Below, one piece after another: positions 54,758 through 63,585 of a stretch of 64,000 nucleotides of DNA. A program made the position numbers and the translations under genes. How positions within the stretch are numbered: the stretch's first letter is position 1; every line of letters starts with the position of its first letter. The notes under the pieces are model-generated. The model was not told the origin of the DNA. It saw nothing but the letters and a program-made list of their open reading frames with translations, and searched no databases. Origin of the DNA: Gordonia sp. OPL2. GTDB taxonomy: Bacteria; Actinomycetota; Actinomycetes; Mycobacteriales; Mycobacteriaceae. Location: contig NZ_RKME01000002.1 of the NCBI RefSeq assembly GCF_003797825.1, forward strand, positions 62,001 to 126,000, written 5' to 3'.

Positions 54758-55897
54758 TCAGAGAGATCGGCGTAGGCCCAGTGCACGCCGCCGAATTCGA
54801 CGGACGACATTCATCGCGCGTGTCCGTCGTCGAGGGCCGACTTTCGGCAGTCGCGTCGTCTTCACCATCTCCGCCATCGTGTCGAGCGCGACGTCGAGGA
54901 CGTCCTGGACCGTCGGCGGCAACGCGTCGCCGGCGGCCAGCCGACTCACCGTCAGGTCGTCGAGATCACCGGACACGCGATATCCGGCCGAGCGGGCCGC
55001 CCCGATCATCGCGTCCGCCGTCTGCGCCACCCACGCGCGCTGGTCCGCGGTCAGGCCCCGCGGCGCACCGGACGGCGCCTCGAACAGGATCTCCCCGATG
55101 ATCTGTCCCTTGATGATGCGCTCGTACCGACGCCATTCCACGTCGTCGGGCTGCAGGCGGCGATTGAGCTGCCGCAGGAACTCCGCCTGCGGCGCCGACA
55201 GTGACGAGTTCAGGCTCGGTACCGGGACGGTCAGGACGGCCGGGTCGACGTCGAGGACCCGCAGGAACCGCTCCCAGAGCGAGTCCCCCGGGTTGTCGCG
55301 CCGGGTGGGTACCGTGACGATGTGGACGCGGTCGGGGCCGACGGCGTCGGCCCAGTCTCCGAGGATGCGGATGTGATCCTGGAACTCCCAGAACGGCTCC
55401 TCGTCGCCGGCATCGACCGGCGGGACGAAGCCCGTCAGCGCCGGACCGTGGACGTGCACCGACGCGAGGAACTCGTCGAAGGTCGCCTGCCGCTGGTTCT
55501 TGACGTTCTCCTGCCACACCGACGGCAACTGGCGGGCGAGATCGCGGACGGTCGCGATCACGTGCACTTCGTCGGCGAACGACAGATCGTCCAGCATCCG
55601 CCGGATGTGCTCGGGACGGGCGGTCGCGTACAGCTCGTGCGACAGCAGCGAGGTCTGCGGCCACGCCTTGATCTGGGACACCAGCGTCGGCCACGTCTTC
55701 GCGAACGCCGGATCGACCCAGTCCAGGTACCGCTCGGGTTGCAGGTGCACCGCCGCGTGGAAGTGATCGGAGATGACATTGCCCGGATACAGCAGACCGG
55801 ACTCCCGTAATGCCAGGTCACGGTTACGCCAGAGGCGATCCTGGAGGTGTGTTGTCCCGGTTTTGGGCAGGCCGATGTGCACGAAGACGACTGACAT
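54758..55897 (-). CDS. Sulfotransferase-like P-loop protein
   Basis: A 379-aa protein starting with VFVHIGLPKTGTTHLQDRLW, the 5'-phosphosulfate-binding loop of PAPS-dependent sulfotransferases. HVIATVRDLARQLPSVWQEN resembles the 3'-phosphate-binding motif (RDP...S). No signal peptide or TM helix, so it acts in the cytoplasm. Substrate unknown; in mycolata, sulfated trehalose lipids and polysaccharides are known products of such enzymes. PAPS would need an APS kinase, which is absent from this window. ATG 55897 fits. It lies alone upstream of the ATP-grasp gene. Confidence 0.75.
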   Translation of the reverse strand: MSVVFVHIGLPKTGTTHLQDRLWRNRDLALRESGLLYPGNVISDHFHAAVHLQPERYLDWVDPAFAKTWPTLVSQIKAWPQTSLLSHELYATARPEHIRRMLDDLSFADEVHVIATVRDLARQLPSVWQENVKNQRQATFDEFLASVHVHGPALTGFVPPVDAGDEEPFWEFQDHIRILGDWADAVGPDRVHIVTVPTRRDNPGDSLWERFLRVLDVDPAVLTVPVPSLNSSLSAPQAEFLRQLNRRLQPDDVEWRRYERIIKGQIIGEILFEAPSGAPRGLTADQRAWVAQTADAMIGAARSAGYRVSGDLDDLTVSRLAAGDALPPTVQDVLDVALDTMAEMVKTTRLPKVGPRRRTRAMNVVRRIRRRALGLRRSL

Positions 55898-56141
55898 GAT
55901 GATTCGAGCCTAATCGGTGACAAACCTTGCGCCCTCGGCGACGATGTGAGTCGCACTGACGACGACGGCGGGATGCCCGTCCGGCGATTTGGGCCACCTC
56001 GGCCGCGGCTGGTAATGTTGACCGCTGTTCGCAGTGTCGACGGGATCCCTGGGATTCAGGGCCATTCGACCTGCTCCGGCGCGACCCGTTCGCCGCCGAC
56101 CGAGAACGACGAGAACCAACCAGAACCAGAGGGATACACGC

Positions 56142-56402
56142 GTGGCAAACATCAAGTCGCAGATCAAGCGGATCAACACCAACGAGGTGCGCCGTCAGCG
56201 CAACCAGTCGGTGAAGTCCTCGCTGCGGACCGCCATCCGCAACTTCCGCGAAGCAGTCGACGCCGGCGACAAGCCGAAGGCCGCCGAGCTCGCCCAGTCC
56301 GCCGGTCGCCAGCTCGACAAGGCTGCATCAAAGGGCGTCATCCACGCGAATCAGGCCGCCAACAAGAAGTCGGCCATGGCTCTCGCGGTCAACAAGCTCT
56401 GA
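56142..56402 (+). CDS. rpsT: 30S ribosomal protein S20
   Basis: An 86-aa basic helical protein binding 16S r[23 protein letters not shown], then [36 protein letters not shown] 56142 with GAGGGA upstream; the earlier in-frame ATG at 56034 lies in the leader. A strong terminator follows. Convergent with holA, as in other actinobacteria. Confidence 0.98.
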   Translation: MANIKSQIKRINTNEVRRQRNQSVKSSLRTAIRNFREAVDAGDKPKAAELAQSAGRQLDKAASKGVIHANQAANKKSAMALAVNKL

Positions 56403-56430
56403 TCTCCCGCGCCTGAAGGCGCGCAGCTCT

Positions 56431-56477
56431 CGCAGCTCACCCCGGTGATATCCACGCGGTCACCGGGGTGAGCTGCG
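56431..56477 (+). terminator. Hairpin terminator of rpsT, probably bidirectional
   Basis: An 18-bp perfect stem (CGCAGCTCACCCCGGTGA with its complement) and an 11-nt loop, followed by TTGTGT. It lies 28 nt after the rpsT stop and 80 nt before the holA stop on the other strand. Confidence 0.9.
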
Positions 56478-56557
56478 TTGTGTCGTCGGCGGCCTTATGT
56501 GTTCAGCTTCGGCGGCCCGGTGTGCTCAGCAGCCCCTCGTCGTCGGCGCGGCCGTGG

Positions 56558-57577
56558 TCACTCTCGTCGGCCCCGCTCGCGTGATGGGCGCAGTCCGGCC
56601 ACCGTCGTGACCGCGTGTTCGAGACTGAAATCGGCGTCGGCCGCCTGGCCCTTCACATCGCCGTTGAGCTGGGCCACCACCTGTATCGCCTTCGCGATCG
56701 ACACCGAATCCCAGGCCCGTGCCTGCGCCTGCACCTTCTTGACGCGCCGCGGCGGCATACCCAACTCGGAGGCCGCCGCGTACTGGTCCATCGAGCCGAT
56801 GGCGCGCACTCGTGCGATCGCGTGGACTGCCTCCGCGAGCGCGTCCGCGAGCAGCACCCTCGGCACGCCGTGATGCTCTGCCCACGCCAGTGACTCCAAC
56901 GCCCCCGCACGATCACCCGTGACCGTCTTGTCGGCGACCTCGAAACCGGTGATCTCCGGTCGGCCCTGGTAGTACAGCCGGACCGCGTCCACGGTCACCT
57001 TGCCGCCGGTGTCTGCGACGAGTTGGCTGCAGGCCGCGGCCAGTTCGCGCAGTTCCGAACCCACCCCCTCGACGAGCTGTTCGACGACGTCGTTGCCGAC
57101 CTTGACCTTCAACGCGCGGAACTCCTTGCGCACGAAGTCCATCCGCTCCGACGGCCACTTCGGTGCGACGCAGTCGTGCTCGACGGCGCCCGCCTTCTTC
57201 AGGGCCGGCACCAGTGATTTCGCGCGGCCGCCCCCGGTGTGGACGACCATCACGGTGATCCCGTCGGGAAGTTCTGTGGCCGCCTGGGCGATCAGCGCGG
57301 CCGGCTCTTTTCCGGCATCGGCCGCCGATTCGACAACGACGATCCGATCCTCGGCGAACAACGACGGACTGAGCAGTTCGGCCAATTCGGGTTCGGTCAC
57401 GTCGCCCGCGCGGACCCGGGTGACCGGGATGTCCGCGCCCGTGTCCGCCGACTGTCGCGCGACGACGCCCGCGATCACCCGGCCCGTGAGGAAGTCGTCG
57501 TCTCCGAGCAACAGGTGCAGGCGTTCATCCACGGCGACCATCGTGCCAGACGGACCCGACAGCCCGCCCGAGCCCAC
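56558..57577 (-). CDS. holA: DNA polymerase III delta subunit (intact copy)
   Basis: A 339-aa clamp-loader subunit that opens the beta clamp. AAA+-like domains with [15 protein letters not shown] at the start, [17 protein letters not shown], and the C-terminal collar. GTG 57577 has GGAGG 6 nt upstream and gives SGGLSGPSG before the conserved part; ATG 57541 is the alternative. Its 5' end overlaps the 3' end of the truncated comEC copy by 53 nt, the same as in the second copy. The first 289 nt are duplicated at 60541-60829. Confidence 0.95.
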   Translation of the reverse strand: MGSGGLSGPSGTMVAVDERLHLLLGDDDFLTGRVIAGVVARQSADTGADIPVTRVRAGDVTEPELAELLSPSLFAEDRIVVVESAADAGKEPAALIAQAATELPDGITVMVVHTGGGRAKSLVPALKKAGAVEHDCVAPKWPSERMDFVRKEFRALKVKVGNDVVEQLVEGVGSELRELAAACSQLVADTGGKVTVDAVRLYYQGRPEITGFEVADKTVTGDRAGALESLAWAEHHGVPRVLLADALAEAVHAIARVRAIGSMDQYAAASELGMPPRRVKKVQAQARAWDSVSIAKAIQVVAQLNGDVKGQAADADFSLEHAVTTVAGLRPSRERGRRE

Positions 57578-58340
57578 GAACCCCCTCCGGGAAGTAGCGT
57601 GTTCCCGCTCCCACCGCCACCACCACGATCAACGTCACCGCGCCGACGACGAGCGCGCCGACGACACCCGACGGGACGGACACCGTCGCCCACGTCTGTG
57701 CGCCGAGAAACCGGGCGCAGGTGAGCATCCACCACAGCTCCGGACCGAGCGCACGGACCATCAACTCGGCGCAGCCGGCACCCGGACCATCAGCGCCACC
57801 GACCGATCCGATCACCGCGGCCGCGGTTCCCGCGACGCCGACGAGTCCGACGACCGGCACCACGAGAACGTTCGCGAGCAACGCCACGACGCTGAACCGC
57901 CCACTGAGCAGCGCGATGATCGGAGCGGTCACCAGCTGTGCCGCGAGGGACATCGCCAGCAGTTCGGCCACACCCGCCGGAATGCGTCGCGCGCGCAACC
58001 AATCCCGCAGGGAAGCCGACCACAACACCAACCCGGCCGTCGCCAGGACCGACAACGCGAAACCCGGCGCCACCGCGAGATCCGGCCACCACAGCAGGCC
58101 GACGACCGTGGCCGCACCAAGGGCCGGCAACGCGTGCACCCGTCGCGAACCCGCCAGCGCCAGCAGTCCCACCGTGCCCATCATCGCCGCACGCAGCACA
58201 CTCGGCGACGGTCGGACAAGGATGACGAACACCACCACGATCAGGATGCCCACGACGGCTGTGACTAGCGGTGACGTCCCCAGCGCTCGCACCAGCATCA
58301 CCACAGCCCCGGTCACGATCGCGAAATTGCTGCCCGACAC
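57289..58340. repeat. 1052-bp direct repeat, copy 1
   Basis: Contains the first 289 nt of holA and the last 816 nt of comEC. It aligns without gaps to 60541-61592 at a constant offset of 3252 with 9 mismatches by eye, five of them in the last 80 bp. Sequence diverges completely on both sides. Confidence 0.95.
57525..58340 (-). pseudogene. Truncated comEC (C-terminal half)
   Basis: Encodes the last 271 residues of ComEC from [14 protein letters not shown] to the natural stop. The first 260 residues of the full protein (DUF4131-like lead and first TM helices) are replaced by foreign DNA. A GTG at 58340 could start translation, but a half transporter is unlikely to work. Residues differ from the full copy at a few places (Leu for Arg in TSPxVTAVV; Val-Ala for Ile-Val in GLVGxxGTAAA). 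Confidence 0.9.
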
Positions 58341-58493
58341 GGATGAATCGAGGTATGGGCACTAAGAGTGACGCGACCCTCGTGACCGTGTGCCGGTGCC
58401 ATGTGTACTTGTTGACGGAGGTCCATCGACGTGCATGTTGGAATCGCGCCCGAGGGGACGACGCGGCCCAATCACGCAGGTTAAGCTCCGAGC

Positions 58494-59126
58494 ATGCCCC
58501 AGTCAGCTCTAACCAGCATCTCCGCGGTTGCAGCACTCGCAGTGTCCCTAGTCGTGTCGACCAAACCAAATTGGTGGGAAAGCCCTCCTAGGCTTATTCT
58601 CATCGTCATCACATCGCTGGCCGTGATCACGTGCGCCGTCATAGAGATCGTTCTTGCAAGGAAGACACTGCCAAAGAAATTTTCCGGTAAGAACCGAGAC
58701 CGCAATATTCGTGAATACATGACTAAGCTTCTGCAGCAGTCATCAGGGCAGTGTGTAATGTCGTCGAATAACTTAAGTTGGGTGCAGGACGATCAAGAGA
58801 AAGAACTGTTCGCGAAGGCTCGACAAAAAGAACTCACGCTCCTGATGCCTCAAGAAACCAATCTTTCGAGACGCTTGGCCGAGGGAGGAGCAAGCGCATA
58901 CTACTACGGAGCGGACGACGATTTTCGTTTCGAAAGTAGGTTCACTGTGTTCAATGCCTCGCGATCAGACGTCTGGGTCGCCATTGGTCACGGTCGGGGC
59001 AATACACACCTCATACACAGGACTCACTCGAATTCCGATCCTGTCTATTTCATGGCTAAGGATCTCGTTGCTCTCGCAAAGCGAAATTCCAATATAACTT
59101 CTCCCACCCAAGGCCCCAATGCATGA
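58494..59126 (+). CDS. Two-TM protein with possible degenerate PLD-like domain
   Basis: A 210-aa protein. Two hydrophobic helices (about 5-23 and 33-53) form an N-terminal hairpin, followed by a basic stretch (LARKTLPKKFSGKNRDR) that would stay inside. The soluble part alternates strand and helix: CVMSSNNLSWVQDD, KELFAKARQKELTLLMP, LSRRLAEGGASAYYYG, then SRFTVFNASRSDVWVAIGHG and DPVYFMAKDLVALAKR. This order resembles one half of a phospholipase D-like fold, but the HxKxxxxD motif is missing, so it may bind rather than cut. ATG 58494 lies 6 nt after TAAGCT (leaderless). The stop overlaps the methyltransferase start (ATGA). Codon use is foreign. The fold call is low confidence. Confidence 0.7.
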   Translation: MPQSALTSISAVAALAVSLVVSTKPNWWESPPRLILIVITSLAVITCAVIEIVLARKTLPKKFSGKNRDRNIREYMTKLLQQSSGQCVMSSNNLSWVQDDQEKELFAKARQKELTLLMPQETNLSRRLAEGGASAYYYGADDDFRFESRFTVFNASRSDVWVAIGHGRGNTHLIHRTHSNSDPVYFMAKDLVALAKRNSNITSPTQGPNA

Positions 59127-59854
59127 ATTCAATCATTCACCTCACAAGCCAAAAGTCTTTGGACTCAATCACTTCTGAGTGGGATGCGATTGCACCAGAG
59201 CGCGACCGACTCATCACAACCAACAGGGACGACTCCTTTACGAAAGTGCTTAAACCCTGGATTCTGAAGCGACTCCAGGGTGCAGCACGGATAGTCGACG
59301 TCGGATGCGGGACAGGTAGGCTCACTGCCAATTTAGCCGAGCAATCCGAGTTTACACTGGGGCTTGATCCTAGTTCCGTGAGCATAAAGATTGCCAGAGG
59401 CCATGACGGAGTCAGCGAATATAAAGTTTCGACAGCGGAAGAGTGGATTAAACACAACCCCGATGCCAGTTTCGACCTCGTCGTTGCAAACATGGTATTA
59501 ATGGATGCTGTCGATCTCAAAGGCCTATGCCAGGCGATCGCTAAGATGGGTGACGGAGTACGCGTGCTTGCGACGATAACGCACCCAGCATTCTGGCCAG
59601 AATACTGGGGCTATGCATCAGAATCGGGATTTGACTACTTGTCTGAAACTTATATCGAAGGTCCGTTTAGGACAAGTTCCCACGAATTTTCAAAGGTAAG
59701 CACACATATTCATCGACCGGTTTCTCGTTACCTTTCCGAATTTCGCTCTAGTGGGTTGGAAATCGTTCGCGTTGACGAACTCCGCGGTCCCGAAGGTCGG
59801 GAGGTCTTCAGGTTTCCGCGGTTCCTTGCTTTTGAGCTTAGGAATGGGGAGTAA
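59123..59854 (+). CDS. Class I SAM-dependent methyltransferase
   Basis: A 243-aa Rossmann methyltransferase. Motif I is RIVDVGCGTGRLTANL (about 52-67), the acidic end of strand 2 is in TLGLDPSS, motif IV-like FDLVVANMVLMD and post-motif LKGLCQAIAKM. The C-terminal half has WPEYWGYASESGFDYLSETY and an FRFPRFLAFEL end, pointing to a small-molecule or protein substrate; no DNA-methylase motif (DPPY/NPPY) is seen. It is coupled to the two-TM gene by a 4-nt overlap. Substrate unknown. Confidence 0.85.
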   Translation: MNSIIHLTSQKSLDSITSEWDAIAPERDRLITTNRDDSFTKVLKPWILKRLQGAARIVDVGCGTGRLTANLAEQSEFTLGLDPSSVSIKIARGHDGVSEYKVSTAEEWIKHNPDASFDLVVANMVLMDAVDLKGLCQAIAKMGDGVRVLATITHPAFWPEYWGYASESGFDYLSETYIEGPFRTSSHEFSKVSTHIHRPVSRYLSEFRSSGLEIVRVDELRGPEGREVFRFPRFLAFELRNGE

Positions 59855-60161
59855 CCTACAGCAGGTTCGCGTGACCCATTATCGTAAAGCGGTCTTAGTA
59901 TCCGATCGTGCGAGCGATCATCCACTGAGGCGTTTCGTCCGGCCCGAGCGAGCGCGGCAAGTCTATCGACCATCAGGAACGAGAGTGTCGCCCCCGAATA
60001 CCGACGGCTGGAACAGACCTGTCCCTGGCGACGTTCTGATTGCGTGGGATGTCTCGCGTGCCCCACGTGTCGTCAATGCGTAGTCGAGCTGCGCGATCTG
60101 GGCGCCGAGAGCAGAGTGATGAGGCTACGCTGCAGCCGTATCTACGACCGCGCCCGCGACG

Positions 60162-60440
60162 ATGACCGATTCACCCGACGCGCTAATCGCCGAGCAGGAG
60201 GTCGAGCAGTTCCACGAGCGTGTGCTTCGTTCGGCGCGCCGCAACACGCCCGCGGCCCCCCCTCACCGCAAAACCCTACCGACCCACAAGATCATCCGCG
60301 ATCCCGACACCAGTCCGCGCCGAACGTGTGTCCACTCCGTGAGCGCACCGATCGCCCAGGAGGCTGCGAGCGGCATGCCCGCCGGAGCTGCGACCAATGC
60401 GGAAGTCGCAGGCGGCTACGCCCAAGGAGGACGCGATTGA
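60162..60440 (+). CDS. Doubtful 92-aa ORF at the insert's right end
   Basis: Opens MTDSPDALIAEQEVEQFHER, a plausible helical start, but then turns to low-complexity Pro/Ala/Arg residues. No ribosome site is clear. It may be a broken remnant of an element gene or chance. I recognise no family. Confidence 0.25.
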   Translation: MTDSPDALIAEQEVEQFHERVLRSARRNTPAAPPHRKTLPTHKIIRDPDTSPRRTCVHSVSAPIAQEAASGMPAGAATNAEVAGGYAQGGRD

Positions 60441-60540
60441 GCACTTCGGCAACGGTAGCGAGCGGCGCGACAGACAGTTAGTCGCTATAGGTCATTCAAC
60501 TGTGCTGATGACATGCTGCCGAGATCGCGTCTTTCAAGAT

Positions 60541-60829
60541 CGATCAGCGCGGCCGGCTCTTTTCCGGCATCGGCCGCCGATTCGACAACGACGATCCGAT
60601 CCTCGGCGAACAACGACGGACTGAGCAGTTCGGCCAATTCGGGTTCGGTCACGTCGCCCGCGCGGACCCGGGTGACCGGGATGTCCGCGCCCGTGTCCGC
60701 CGACTGTCGCGCGACGACGCCCGCGATCACCCGGCCCGTGAGGAAGTCGTCGTCTCCGAGCAACAGGTGCAGGCGTTCATCCACGGCGACCATCGTGCCA
60801 GACGGACCCGACAGCCCGCCCGAGCCCAC
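60541..60829 (-). pseudogene. Truncated holA (5' fragment)
   Basis: The first 96 codons of holA, identical to the intact copy up to KEPAALI, after which the frame enters foreign sequence and stops at 60485. The ribosome site GGAGG is kept. The product would lack most of the clamp-loader subunit. Confidence 0.9.
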
Positions 60830-61592
60830 GAACCCCCTCCGGGAAGTAGCGTGTTCCGGCTCCCACCGCCACCACCACGATCAACGTCACCGCGCCGACG
60901 ACGAGCGCGCCGACGACACCCGACGGGACGGACACCGTCGCCCACGTCTGTGCGCCGAGAAACCGGGCGCAGGTGAGCATCCACCACAGCTCCGGACCGA
61001 GCGCACGGACCATCAACTCGGCGCAGCCGGCACCCGGACCATCAGCGCCACCGACCGATCCGATCACCGCGGCCGCGGTTCCCACGATGCCGACGAGTCC
61101 GACGACCGGCACCACGAGAACGTTCGCGAGCAACGCCACGACGCTGAACCGCCCACTGAGCAGCGCGATGATCGGAGCGGTCACCAGCTGTGCCGCGAGG
61201 GACATCGCCAGCAGTTCGGCCACACCCGCCGGAATGCGTCGCGCGCGCAACCAATCCCGCAGGGAAGCCGACCACAACACCAACCCGGCCGTCGCCAGGA
61301 CCGACAATGCGAAACCCGGCGCCACCGCGAGATCCGGCCACCACAGCAGGCCGACGACCGTGGCCGCACCAAGGGCCGGCAACGCGTGCACCCGTCGCGA
61401 ACCCGCCAGCGCCAGCAGTCCCACCGTGCCCATCATCGCCGCACGCAGCACACTCGGCGACGGTCGGACAAGGATGACGAACACCACCACGATCAGGATG
61501 CCCACGACGGCTGTGACGCGCGGTGACGTACCCAGCGCTCGCACCAGCATCACCACAGCCCCGGTCACGATCGCGAAATTGCTTCCGGACAC
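60541..61592. repeat. 1052-bp direct repeat, copy 2
   Basis: Same content as 57289-58340. Here comEC continues without break beyond 61592, so this copy is the native comEC 3' half, while the holA part ends abruptly at 60541. Confidence 0.95.
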
Positions 61593-62375
61593 AGCGAGCA
61601 GATGCGACAGACCGGCCGCACGGAAGTCGTCGCGCACCCGCGTGTCGAGCGACGACGTGTCACCGAGCACCAGACCCGGGAAGAGTCCGGCGGCCTCCGG
61701 ACCCAGGGCGCGCGCCGAGATCAGCTGGAGCCGGGCGCGGACCGCGCCGGCGAGACGCTGGTGCGGCGGGGGACGCCCGAGTGTGTGCCGGGCGCCGGAC
61801 GCGCTCAGCCGGGCGACCAGCAGATCGCCGTCACGGGGCGGGCGTACGCGGACCAGCACCGAGAACCGCTGTCCGGGAAGCAACTCGGACCAGTCCGCGG
61901 CCGCCCCGGTGAGCTCGGCACCCATCGGCACCGTCGAACGGCCCGCCACACCGGTGACGTCCACGCGGACCCGGACCATCGATGCGGCTGCGGGCCCCAC
62001 CGACACCGCATCGTCGCGGATGATCCCGACGATCCGGGCCTTGCCGTCCGCCTGCCACAACGGATGTCCGCTGCGGGCCTCGAGCCGCACGGCAAGCGCC
62101 CCGGCGGTGACCACACCCATGCCGGCGACGACCACCACGAACGAGATCGTCGTCCACCTCGCCCAGCCCCGCCACAGCGCGAGCCCGGCGCCCGCACACC
62201 CGAGAACGCACACCATCACGAGGACCCGTGCGATCGGAGGTGGACCGAGCAGGCACGCGAGGGTGATGATCCACACCGTCACGGCGGGCAGGACCAGACG
62301 ATAGTCGCCGGACGGCACCCAGTCGTCGAGCACACGACGTGGGCGACGGGAGGCGGGCGGCGACGACTCGCTCAC
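60777..62375 (-). CDS. comEC: ComEC/Rec2 DNA uptake channel (intact copy)
   Basis: A 532-aa membrane protein. After a short soluble lead there are two to three TM helices, a DUF4131-like outside domain (about 95-210) and the ComEC/Rec2 competence core with [17 protein letters not shown] (about 255-275) and several TM helices to the end. The C-terminal metallo-beta-lactamase domain of Gram-positive ComEC is absent, as in many actinobacteria. GTG 62375 overlaps the comEA stop (GTGA). Natural competence is not proven. Confidence 0.93.
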   Translation of the reverse strand: MSESSPPASRRPRRVLDDWVPSGDYRLVLPAVTVWIITLACLLGPPPIARVLVMVCVLGCAGAGLALWRGWARWTTISFVVVVAGMGVVTAGALAVRLEARSGHPLWQADGKARIVGIIRDDAVSVGPAAASMVRVRVDVTGVAGRSTVPMGAELTGAAADWSELLPGQRFSVLVRVRPPRDGDLLVARLSASGARHTLGRPPPHQRLAGAVRARLQLISARALGPEAAGLFPGLVLGDTSSLDTRVRDDFRAAGLSHLLAVSGSNFAIVTGAVVMLVRALGTSPRVTAVVGILIVVVFVILVRPSPSVLRAAMMGTVGLLALAGSRRVHALPALGAATVVGLLWWPDLAVAPGFALSVLATAGLVLWSASLRDWLRARRIPAGVAELLAMSLAAQLVTAPIIALLSGRFSVVALLANVLVVPVVGLVGIVGTAAAVIGSVGGADGPGAGCAELMVRALGPELWWMLTCARFLGAQTWATVSVPSGVVGALVVGAVTLIVVVAVGAGTRYFPEGVRGLGRAVGSVWHDGRRG

Positions 62376-63493
62376 ACCGTCACCAGCTCGCGCAGCCGGG
62401 CGAGCCGCGCCGGCCCGATGCCGTCGACCTCGGCGAGCTGGTCGACGGAGGTGAATCGTCCGTGCTCATCACGCCACGCGATGATGGATTTCGCGGTGAC
62501 GGGACCGACTCCCGGCAGTGCATCGAGTTGTGCCTCGGTCGCGGAGTTGAGATCCACCTTGCCCGCCGGGCTCGTGTTCGCACCGCCCTCGGCAGCACCC
62601 GAGGACGGCACGCTCGCGGCAATGCCGCCGCCCGGGGACCCCGCGGTGCCGACGACGGCGCTGCGCAGGGCCATGCGACCTCCGTCGCCCGCATACCCGA
62701 CGAGGATCTGGTCACCGTCGTTCAAACGCTGGGCCAGATTGAGCGACAACAGGTCTGCGCCCTTGCGGGCGCCACCGGCACGCGCGATGGCGTCGGCCAC
62801 CCGAGGCTGTCCGGGCAGCCGGACGAGTCCCGGACGATGGACCAGGCCGACGACACTCACCACCATCTCGGCTGCCGGTGGCGCGATCGGCTGCGCCGTA
62901 CGGGATTCGAGGCCGGATGTGACAGGTGTCGTCGGGCCCGCCGACACCGGGAAGGCCACCGGGGTCGTCGTGTCCGAACTGCCGCGCAGCAACGTGTATC
63001 CCGCCACGCCGCAGGCGATCACGCCGATGAGGATCAAGGCGATGGCGGCCGGCGGTGCCACCAGGAAGCGTCGACGGGGCGCCTCGTCCTCGTCGTCCTC
63101 GTCGAGACCGAACCGCTCGGCGACGGACATGCGGGCGTGACCACGGTCGTCGGTGGGTGTGAACCAGGTCGGCACTCCCGCCACGCCCCAGGAACTCTCG
63201 GGCGTGTGGGCCGCATTGTCATCGATGTCGGGCTCCGGCACCGACCTCGGATCCGACACCACCGGGTCGTACTTCACCGCGGTCCCGGTGACGTCCGGCA
63301 GCTCCCGGTCCCTCGAGTTCTCGTCATGAGCCCAGACGTCGGACATGTCGACATCCGGCGAGCGCGCGTGCTGACGCGCCGATCGGGTCTCGGCAGCCGA
63401 CGGGTCCGCAACCGTCAGACGGTCCAGTGGGCTGCGCCTCCCGTGCCGCTCCCCATCCGAGTCGGTCCCGGGTCGTCGTGCAGTGGTGCTCAT
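62372..63493 (-). CDS. comEA: ComEA-like helix-hairpin-helix DNA-binding protein
   Basis: A 373-aa protein: about 145 cytoplasmic charged residues, one TM helix (AAIALILIGVIACGVAGYTL), an SLBB domain (VSVVGLVHRPGLVRLPGQPRVADAI) and two helix-hairpin-helix motifs at the C-terminus (VDLNSATEAQLDALPGVGPV, VDGIGPARLARL). It would hold DNA outside the membrane for ComEC. The long cytoplasmic lead is typical of actinobacterial versions. ATG 63493 fits. Confidence 0.94.
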   Translation of the reverse strand: MSTTARRPGTDSDGERHGRRSPLDRLTVADPSAAETRSARQHARSPDVDMSDVWAHDENSRDRELPDVTGTAVKYDPVVSDPRSVPEPDIDDNAAHTPESSWGVAGVPTWFTPTDDRGHARMSVAERFGLDEDDEDEAPRRRFLVAPPAAIALILIGVIACGVAGYTLLRGSSDTTTPVAFPVSAGPTTPVTSGLESRTAQPIAPPAAEMVVSVVGLVHRPGLVRLPGQPRVADAIARAGGARKGADLLSLNLAQRLNDGDQILVGYAGDGGRMALRSAVVGTAGSPGGGIAASVPSSGAAEGGANTSPAGKVDLNSATEAQLDALPGVGPVTAKSIIAWRDEHGRFTSVDQLAEVDGIGPARLARLRELVTV

Positions 63494-63585
63494 GACCGCT
63501 GAGCGTAAGCAGGATCAGCACCCTCGCCGGACGCCGCGGGAACCCGAGCCCGATCTGTGGATGAAACGGTGGGTGTGGACGTCGA

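Larger units (their letters stand above)
58341..60540. mobile_element. 2.2-kb foreign insert between the two direct repeats
   Basis: The DNA from 58490 to 59860 is near 50% G+C by eye, with AT-rich codons (TTA, ATA, AAT, AGG) rare elsewhere in the window. It carries a coupled gene pair. No integrase, transposase or terminal inverted repeat was found. 58341-58493 has no gene and leads into a TAAGCT box. 59855-60540 returns to higher G+C and holds only a doubtful 92-codon frame and out-of-frame ORFs; it may be a decayed part of the element. Confidence 0.7.

Noticed and set aside
58494..59126. Active phospholipase D nuclease
   Set aside because: No HxKxxxxD motif is present; His residues near the C-terminus (GHGRGNTHLIHRTH) do not have the needed spacing with Lys and Asp.
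58341..60540. Classical insertion sequence or prophage
   Set aside because: No transposase, integrase, terminal inverted repeats or short target duplication; the flanking repeats are 1 kb long and made of host genes.
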